Part shown: piece after piece, positions 56,331-64,000 of the stretch
Numbering within the stretch: the stretch's first letter is position 1
Layout: each line of letters starts with the position of its first letter
Assembly (NCBI RefSeq): GCF_963082655.1
Contig: NC_081553.1
Span: 130,167,736 to 130,231,735, forward strand
Direction: 5' to 3'
DNA: 64,000 nt
DNA from: Stomoxys calcitrans
Lineage: Eukaryota > Arthropoda > Insecta > Diptera > Muscidae
Notes under the pieces: generated by a model
Seen by the model: the letters and a program-made list of their open reading frames with translations, nothing else
Database searches by the model: none
What the model was told of the DNA's origin: nothing
Made by a program: the position numbers and the translations under genes

Positions 56331-57233
56331 CGTAATTGCATTTGTCTACGGCTTCCAGGGGCTTAAAAAGTCAAATCGGGAGATCGGTTTATATGGGAGC
56401 TATATCCAAATCTAAACCGATACAGCCCATTTTCAATCCCCAACGACCTACATCAATAATTAATATCTGTGCAAAATTTCAAGCGGCTAGATTTACGCGT
56501 TCGACCGCTGCCGGGCTGAATCTTGGGAACCCAACACCATGGATTCTCCTAAAAAATTATACAATTAATTTAGTTGAAGAGCATTATTTTATTCTACATA
56601 CCAAACCTGCAAAAATTAAAGCTTCTAGGAAGCGAACAAGGATAATCGAAAGACCGGTTTACTTGGAAGCAATATCAGGTTATAGACATATATGGACCGT
56701 ACTTATCACAGTTGTTGGAAGTCATAACAGAACTCTACATGCAAAATTTCAGCCAAATCGGACAAAAATTGCGGCGTCCGGGGGCTCAAGAAGTCAAATT
56801 GGGCGATCGGTTTACATGGCAGCTTTATCAGGTTATAGACCGATTCGGACCGTACTTAGCAATGTTGTTGGAAGTCATAATAGAACACTACATGCAAAAT
56901 TTCAGCCAAATCGAGCATAAGTTGCGGCTTCCAGGGGCTCAAGAATTCAAGTAGTGAGATCGGTTTATATGGGAGCTATATCTAAACTGAACCGATATGA
57001 CCTATGTGCAATCTCCAACAACCTATAAGTATCTGTACAAATTTCAAGCTGCTAGCTTTACGGGTTCGACCACTATCGTGATTTCGACAGACGGACGGAC
57101 ATGTCCAGATCGAATCTGAATGTCGAGACGATCCAAAATATATATACTTTATGGAGTCCCAGATCAATATTTCGAGGTGTTACAAACGGAATAAATAGAT
57201 AAGTATACCCCCATGCTATGATGGTGGGTATAA
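56331..57233 (+). mobile_element. Mini-me-like elements, family D: tail fragment fused to a second copy
   Basis: A D-type last unit (56331-56508, to GCGTTCGACCGCTGCCG) runs straight into a D head (GGGCTGAATCTTGGGAACCC) with the microsatellite tail of the first and the outer head of the second deleted. Three units follow, then GACAGACGGACGGACATG, AATATATATACTTTATGG and CCCCCATGCTATGATGGTGGGTATAAAA at 57233. Confidence 0.78.
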
Positions 57234-57483
57234 AAGCAACATCTATTGGTTTCAGCTGGTCAAAGAAATTCAACAAAAGATTTTATTTCATTACAAAAAT
57301 TTTGTCAAAATATCATTGTTGTAGAAAATTTCGCAAAACGGGTATGAAAACTGAACAAAATTTGCAACAACTGTATCGTAAGAAGTGTGCACATCCGAAG
57401 TTTCAGTCAAACGTTATACAGTTTGGAAGCCAAAAAATTTAAGAAACGGATTTTTTTATTAGTCTTTATTTTATTGCCATAAT

Positions 57484-59139
57484 TTTTATACCCTCCACCA
57501 TAGGATGGGGGTATACTAAATTCGTCATTCTGTTTGTAACACCTCGAAATATGCGTCTGAGACCCCATAAAGTATATATATTCTTGATCATTTTAAGTCG
57601 ATCTAGCCATGTCCGTCCGTATGTCTGTCGAAAGCACGCTAACTTTCGAAGGAGTGAAGATAGCCGCTTGAAATTTTGCACGAATACTTTTTATTAGTGT
57701 AGGTCGGTTGGGATTGTAAATAGGTCAAAGCGGTCCATGTTTTGATATAACTGGCATATAAACCGATCTTGGGTCTTGACTTCCTGACTCTAGAGAGCGC
57801 AATTCTCATTTGAGTTGACTGAAATTTTGCACGTAGTGTTTTGGTATCACTTCCAACAACTGTGTTAAGTATGCTTCAGATCGGTTCATAATCTGGTATA
57901 GCTGTCATATAAACCGATCTGAGATCTTGAATTCTTGAGCCAATAGAGCGCGCAATTCTCATCCAATTTTGCTGAAATTTTGCATGAGGTGTTTTGTTAT
58001 GTTTTCTAATAACCGTGCTAAGTATAGCGCAAATCGGTAAATAATCTGGTACGGCTACCATATAAACCGATCTTGGGTCTTGACTTCTTGAGCTTTTCGA
58101 GGGTGCAATTCTAGCCCAATTTGAATGAAATTTTGCACGTGGTGTTTTGGTATCACTTCCAACAACTGCGCTAAGTATGGTTAAAATCAGTCCATGTTTT
58201 GATGTAGCTGCCATATAAATCGATCTTGATTTTTGACTTCTTGAACCAATAGAAGAAATTTTGTACAGCGGCTTCTCTCTTGACCTTCAACATACGTGTC
58301 TAATATGGTCTGAATCGATCTATAGCTTGATACAGTTCCCATAAAAAACCGATCTCCTGATTTTTCTTCTTGAGCCCCTATAGGGCGCAATTCTTATGCG
58401 CGGCATCTCTTTTTAGACAAACAAAGAATATTGAATAACAACTGTTATGCTATTGAAGCTATATCAAGTTATAGTCCGATTGGGACCATAAATGAATGCT
58501 GAACATTGTAGAAGTCATTGTGTAATTTTTCAGTTCATGCGGAGAAGAATTGCGCCTTGTAGAAGCTCAAGAAGCAAAATCGGGAGATCGGTTTATATGG
58601 GAGCTGTATCAAGCTATTGATCGATTCAGACCATATTAGACACATATGTTGAGTGTCATGAGAGAAGCCGTTTTACAAAATTTCAGTCAAATCGGATGAC
58701 AATTGCGAGCTCTAGAGGCTCCAAAAGTTAAGATCCCAGATCGGTCTATATGGCAGCTATATCAGGTTCTATGTCGATTTGTGCCATACTTATCACAGTC
58801 AAATCGGACGAAATTTGTGCCCTCTAGTGGCTCAAGAAATCGAGACTCAAGATCGGTTTATATAGGAACTATATCAAAACATGGACCGATTTGGCCCATT
58901 TACAATCCCAGCCGACCTGCACTAATAAAAAGTATTTGTGCAAAATTTCAAGCGCCTAGTTTTACTCCTTCGAAAGTTAGCGTGCTTTCGACAGACAGAC
59001 GGACGGACGGCTAGATCGACTTAAAATGACATGACGATCAAAAATATATATACTTTATGGGGTCTTAGACTCATATTTCGAGGTGTTACAAACAGAATGA
59101 CGAAATAAGTATACCCCCATCCTATGGTGAAGGGTATAA
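57484..59139. mobile_element. Mini-me tail-to-tail fusion: two inverted family A copies
   Basis: The left arm is minus: TTTTATACCCTCCACCATAGG, TATATATATTCTTGATC, GTCCGTCCGTATGTCTGTCG, and about five units. At about 58397 the sequence flips to plus just inside the head (GCGCGGCATCTCTTTTTAGAC). Units follow to a plus tail (GACAGACAGACGGACGGACGG, CCCCCATCCTATGGTGAAGGGTATAAC). Both hairpin heads are missing at the junction. Confidence 0.85.
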
Positions 59140-60215
59140 CAAGGCCACTTCTCGACAGACGTAAGTAAAGTATTTTATTTTTTGGTGAAGAGCGTACTTT
59201 ATTCCCTCTGACAAAACCATTTGGAAATCAGCTGTTGTTGTTTTTAGTCGAGTGAATGGAACCCCAAATAAAATTGTTTTCACAAATTTATGATGTAAAA
59301 ACCTTTCTCAAAAATTTTTACGCATAAAAAAACACATTTTCTCTCATTTTTAGGTTATGTCATACGAAAATAACATACAGGTGTGATAGCAAAAATGATG
59401 AATCGTATGTAAATTGATAATTTTGACAAACATTTTAGATTACATGTGAATACACAAAGTGATATGTTAAATGTCAAGACAACTTCATGCCGTATAATAG
59501 CTGCTTAAATAAAGTCTCTTTGGTATCCTTTAGTGAAATTTTTTTTCATATATTCCTTTTTACATAATATTATAAATTTTAAACTATTAAATTATTTTCT
59601 ACTTATATTCTTTAAAAGTCATTCCCTTTGCACAGTTAGAGATGTGCATTGCATTGCCAAACTGCGTTTAACAAGGTTTAATTTGCTCATCATAAATAAA
59701 TATTTGTACTTTCTATTAGTGGTTTCTTAACTAGACGATAATTACTAGACACCAAGTTCAAGAAACGCTTTTCTGCTAGAATCGTGCAGGACAATTAGCA
59801 AATTTACATCACCGCTGTTCTCGTTCAAGTGTATCCGTCTTGTATCCATGCCAAAGTGGTGATAATTAATCTGATTATGCCGCATAAGTGAAACCTTTGG
59901 TTTACATTTTGTGGCAATGGTTGATGAACCATTCGTGGCAGCGCATCTATGGAATTTTCTAATTTTATTACGAAATGATTGCAGTTATCCTTTGGATTTA
60001 GGCTATTGTGGTTGGGAATTAAAACAAGTTGAAAATGGGCGTACGGGAAATAAAAATATTAAAATTATCCAAAAGAATAATGCTAGAAAAATAGAGGCCA
60101 CAGTGGCGCAGAGCGGAAAACTTTGATGCTTGAAAGCGATCGTAATTCTGTGCTGCCACACGTTAGTAATGTTTAAAGTCGTCAAAGTTAAAAATAGTTT
60201 ACTTTTGCGAGTTAA
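59140..60215. other. Unassigned AT-rich stretch with a SINE-1 trace
   Basis: At 60091-60115, GAGGCCACAGTGGCGCAGAG is a SINE-1 5' end cut after the A box. The ORF at 59911-60126 runs into it and has no recognised domain. Confidence 0.45.
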
Positions 60216-61545
60216 TTTTTATACCCTCCACCAAAGGATGGGGGGTATACTAATTTCGTCATTCTGTTTGTAACACCTCGAAATATGCATCTGAGACCCC
60301 ATAAAGTATATATATTCTTGATAGTCATGTCATTTTAAGTCGATCTAGCCATGTCCGTCCATCTGTCCGTCCGTCTGTCTGTCGAAAGCACGCTAACTTT
60401 CGAAAGAGTAAAGCTAGCCGCTTGAAATTTTGCACGAATACATTTTAATAGTGTAGGTCGGTTGGGATTGTAAATGGGCCAAATCGGTTCATGTTTTGAT
60501 ATAGCTTTCATATAAACCGATCTCATCCAATTTGACTGAAATTTTGCACGTTGTGTTTTGGTATCACTCCCAACAACTGTGTTTAGTATGATTCAAATCG
60601 GTTCATAATCTGGTATAGCTGTCATTTAAACCGATCTGGGATCTTGACTTCTTGAGCCAATAGAGAGCGCAATTCTCATTCGATTTGGATGAAATTTTGT
60701 ATGAGGTGTTTTGTTATGCCTTCTAATAATCGTGCTAAGTATGGCGCAAATCGGAACATAACCTGATATAGCTGCCATAAAAACCGATCTGGGATTTTGA
60801 CTTCTTGAGCCTCTGGAGGCCGCAATTCTCTTCCGATTGGCTGAAATTTTGTACAACAGCTTCTCGCATGACCTTCAATATACGTGTCTAATATAGTCTG
60901 AATCGATCAATATATTGATACAGCTCCCATATAAACCTATCTTCCGATTTTGCTTCTTGAGCCCCAACAAGGCGCAATTATTATCCGAATGAACTGAAAT
61001 ATTACACAATGACTTCTACAATGTCCAGCATTCATTTATCGTCCGATTTTTGGGTCTTGACTTCTTCAGCCTCTAGAGGGCGCAATTCCTATCCGATTTG
61101 GCTGAAAATTTGCATGACATGTTTCGTTATGACTTCCAACAACTATGTTAAGTATGATATACTGATATAGCAGCCATATAAACCGATCTTGATCTTGACT
61201 TCTGGAGCTTATAGAGGGCGGAATTCTTATCCGATTTGGCCGACATTTTGCTTGATGTGTTCTATTTTCACTTCCAACAACTGTAGCAAGTATGTCAGTC
61301 AATATCCTGATATAGCCGTCAAATGAACCGATCTACCGATTAGACTTCTTGGAATTCTAGAGGGCGCAATTCTTATTCAATATGGTTGAAATTTTGCATA
61401 TGTCGTTTTGGTATGACTCTCAACAACTGTTCCAAGTATGGTCTAAATCGGTATATAACCTGATGAAGCTGCCATATAAACCAATCTTCCAGTTTGACTT
61501 TTGAGTCTCTGGAGGGCGCGATTATTACTCGATATGTCTGTAATT
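60216..61545 (-). mobile_element. Mini-me-like element, family A, minus orientation, head missing
   Basis: TTTTTATACCCTCCACCAAAGG, TATATATATTCTTGATAG, GTCCGTCCATCTGTCCGTCCG. Eight or so units of increasing divergence; it fades near 61545 without a hairpin. Confidence 0.82.
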
Positions 61546-61804
61546 TAGGAGATGATGTTTTTGTATTTGAAGAAGTCATTCACAGAACTTGTTTTTTGTA
61601 AATATGTTCATATTGTAGATGTATTTTAAGTGAAATTTTAACAGTATATGTCAACTAAGACGGTTGCTATATGGATTTAATTTTTTTATTAAAAAATTGG
61701 GAAAAAAACCCCCGAGTTCTCAAATTCCAAAGTGCAAATACCCCAAGTGGGCATATGTTTTTTACTCCGTATGTTCCCTCAAATCATGCAACATTTTTTT
61801 TTGA

Positions 61805-62306
61805 ATCAAACAATATTTGTAGCCTCCTCCAATTTACTAAAAAAAATGCAGATTTTGAAACCATCTTGTCCGATCTTTACCAAATTTGGCACGGGGTGCT
61901 TGTTTTGATGTCTTCATAAAAATCGGATCTGATTTAGATATAGCTCCAATGTATATATTTCATCCGATATGAACTTTTAAGACAGTAAAAGATCTTTACA
62001 ATATAGGGCGTGAGATGTTCTATTTGACGTCCCTGTATGTGTCATCAAAATTGGCACAGGTTTCGATATAACTCCCATATAATCTTTTATCCGGTATGGC
62101 CTTTTAAGGATGTGGAAATCCAAATTTGTTCTCCCATCGTAGGAAAATCTTCCAAGGTTCTATTTAATATTTCAATAGGTATCCAAATTAAAGTCCGACT
62201 AGATTTCGAGATAAGTTCTACATATCAAAAGCACTACGTACTCCAGGTGGTGTAGGGTATGATATAGTCGGCTTCGCCCGACTTTTGCCTTTCCTTACTG
62301 GTTTTT
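61805..62306 (-). mobile_element. Mini-me-like element, family B, core and intact head
   Basis: Units GATTTAGATATAGCTCCAATG. Head AGGTGGTGTAGGGTATGATAT, then hairpin AGTCGGCTTCGCCCGACT (62266-62283, 6-bp stem), then TTTTGCCTTTCCTTACTGGTT. No tail on the left side. Confidence 0.68.
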
Positions 62307-62769
62307 CTTAGATTTATTTCAATCTGTATAAGAAAATTTCAGTTTTTCCCATATTTGTTGTTTTAACACACAATACATTTTCCACGTTCGTGCCAAAAAT
62401 TTCAAGTAATAAAAATTAAAACTCGTTTATCTCCGAAACCAGTGGAGATATTGTAGACCTTAAGCGGACTATTTTGTAGGGATTTTGGAGCATTGTCCAG
62501 CAAAACAAAAAATAAGATCGGACCACAAATAAAGATTTGGCAGCCCGAACAATTTTTCGAAATATCAAAGGGATAATTTTTAGGGGCCTGCCAAAAGGCA
62601 ATCGGTCACTAACACCTCAGCACTAACCATTCCAAATTTTAAAGAGATATTCCTACTCGTTCTCACCCGGCATATTTTTTACTATTTTTTTTTTCGATTT
62701 TTTCCCATTGTGCGTCGTGAAATACCTGTCGGACTGCAATACAGTAAAATAGTTGCATCTGGGGCTCGG
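62307..62769. other. Unassigned AT-rich stretch
   Basis: No family recognised, apart from possible 5' flanking parts of the transposase relic that follows. Confidence 0.4.
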
Positions 62770-62975
62770 AAAAGACAAGAGTTATTGTTTATCCTCAACA
62801 TGTGACTGTTTGTTGCGGTTTATGGTACGACGGGGTCTTTGCACCTTACTTTTTTGAAAATGAGGTTGGATCAACAGTGAAGGTGAATGGATTGCGTTAT
62901 CGAGAGATTATTATTGATTTTTATGGGCAAAGTTGGATGGATTTGATCTGGACAATGTTAAGAGTAACACGAGCA
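62770..62975 (+). pseudogene. Mariner/Tc1-like transposase fragment
   Basis: Reading QHVTVCCGLWYDGVFAPYFF and then ENEVGSTVKVNGLRYREII matches the conserved middle of mariner-type transposases (VTVWCG.W..G..GPYFFEN....VTVNG.RYR). It is followed by WMDLIWTML in place of the expected L..DNMWFQQDGA region, then a stop. Only about 65 codons survive; the family is distinct from the relic at 11800-12330. Confidence 0.7.
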
Positions 62976-63123
62976 TGATTTAACATTTTATCCCAAAAAA
63001 TCGATTTTTTCTTTGAATACCAAAATAACAGCTCTTATTGGAAAACTCTTTACTTTGGTAGTTAACAATTTTTAGATTAAAGAACTTTTAAGTTAAAACA
63101 AACAGACTGTGTTTACTGATATG

Positions 63124-63480
63124 ATTATACCCTACACCATTACTATGGTATTGGGTATTATAAGTTTGTGCATCTGTTTGAGACGCTAATAAGGAGAAGA
63201 GCTAGACCCATTGATAAGTACACCGATCGACTTAAAATCACATTCTGATTCGATTCTGCCATTTCCGTCTGTGAGTCCATGTATTCTTTTAATCAAGGTG
63301 CAGGTCGTATTTGTTGTCCAATGTCACAAAATTTTACACATGCCACTTTTTTGGCTCAAGGTCGAACGCTATTGATTTTGGTAGAAATCGGTTCAGGTTT
63401 AGATATAGCTCCCATCGCGATACGGATAGCCAGTCTCTAGAAACAACCCTTTTTTGCTGGCTTTTTAATGTTTTTGACTA
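63124..63480 (-). mobile_element. Mini-me-like element, family B tail
   Basis: TTATACCCTACACCATTACTATGGTATTGGGTATTATAAG (two hairpin arms), GATCGACTTAAAATCACATTC, TTTCCGTCTGTGAGTCCATG, then one unit (GGTTTAGATATAGCTCCCAT). It closely resembles 26995-27200. Confidence 0.68.
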
Positions 63481-63642
63481 TGCTATTCTTTGAATAGAAA
63501 GCATTAAACAACAGTCTAAAGCCGGACAATATCCTGCAATGGAATCTCAATAAAATGTTTACGACCAAAAAAAGAAAGCGCAAACGTACAAACTAAATGA
63601 GAGTCACGTCGAAACAGACCGTACTGACTATAAGATGTAAGA

Positions 63643-64000
63643 ACAAGTAAAAACGTGCTAAGTTCGGTAGGGCCGAATCTTGGGAACCCACCACCATTGA
63701 TTCTGCAGAAAATTAACACAAAACAAGTCATTGTTCAATTGTGTATAACAAAATATTGGTCTTTTTAGTAGCTTTATCTAAAAATAAACCGATCTGAACC
63801 ATATACGACACAGATGTCGAAAAGCCTAACATAAGTCACTGTCTCAAATTTCAGTGAAATCGGATTATAAATGCGCCTTTTATGGGGCCAAGACTTAAAA
63901 TCGAGAGATTGGTCTACATGGCAGCTATATCCAAATCTGCACCGATTTGGGCTAAGTTGCAGAAAAATGTCGAAGAGTCTAACACAACGCACTGTCCAAA
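63643..64000 (+). mobile_element. Mini-me-like element, D-type head with C-type core, runs off window
   Basis: Head AACAAGTAAAAACGTGCTAAG, hairpin TTCGGTAGGGCCGAA, TTGGGAACCCACCACCATTG (D). Then TCATTGTTCAATTGTGTATAAC and AATATTGGTCTTTTTAGTAG, followed by C units up to the window end. Confidence 0.75.

Noticed and set aside
59911..60126. Plus-strand ORF of 71 codons
   Set aside because: It runs into a SINE-1 fragment at its 3' end, has AT-rich codon use and no recognisable domain.

Overview
The window is AT-rich, repeat-dense eukaryotic DNA from a dipteran fly. Three things suggest this: split genes with GT-AG introns of 60-70 bp beside others of about 3 kb; an aldehyde dehydrogenase very close to the Drosophila mitochondrial Aldh type; and many elements matching the dipteran 'mini-me' type, with a (TA)n run and a (GTCY)n run separated by a short conserved core. 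The element mix fits a calyptrate fly such as a muscid, but the species is inferred, not shown. I saw no bacterial, CRISPR, rRNA or genuine tRNA gene.

Genes. (1) 1-232: one exon of an unidentified plus-strand gene that starts outside the window. (2) 964-5884, minus strand: the last five coding exons of an NAD-dependent aldehyde dehydrogenase (ALDH2/Drosophila Aldh type). The exon for the N-terminal transit region was not found. Its 3' end faces gene 1, with the two candidate poly(A) signals 74 bp apart. (3) 48173-55490, minus strand: four coding exons, all in phase, of a leucine-rich-repeat protein that I identify as the homologue of vertebrate LRMDA (C10orf11), ending in a conserved SEGNRFI tail.

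Everything else is mostly transposons. The main class is mini-me-like elements. Each has a head (ACAAGTAA, then a perfect hairpin, then TATACCC...), a core of 153-bp tandem units, and a tail with (GGAC)n, (TA)n and a terminal hairpin. At least four families (called A-D here) can be told apart by the CCC... motif, which is repeated in inverted form at both ends of the same element. Copies are nested, tandem, fused head-to-head or tail-to-tail, and chimeric between families. Because 153 is a multiple of 3, the units stay open in frame and create many false ORFs of the MAAISGY / [10 protein letters not shown] type.

Other repeats: a tRNA-derived SINE (every copy seen is on the plus strand, several with 11-14 bp target-site duplications); a dimeric SINE that joins this head to a second tRNA-like head; three MITE candidates; relics of two mariner/Tc1 transposases and one non-LTR retrotransposon; a perfect 201-bp tandem duplication; a 150-bp inverted repeat; and a diverged segmental duplication (about 12.3-13.1 kb against 15.9-19.8 kb) that a nested mini-me pair later split.

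No function links the genes. The story of the window is two minus-strand genes whose large introns and intergenic space were filled by several rounds of non-autonomous elements. Boundaries of repeats are by eye and generally good to about 5-20 bp, worse for decayed copies.
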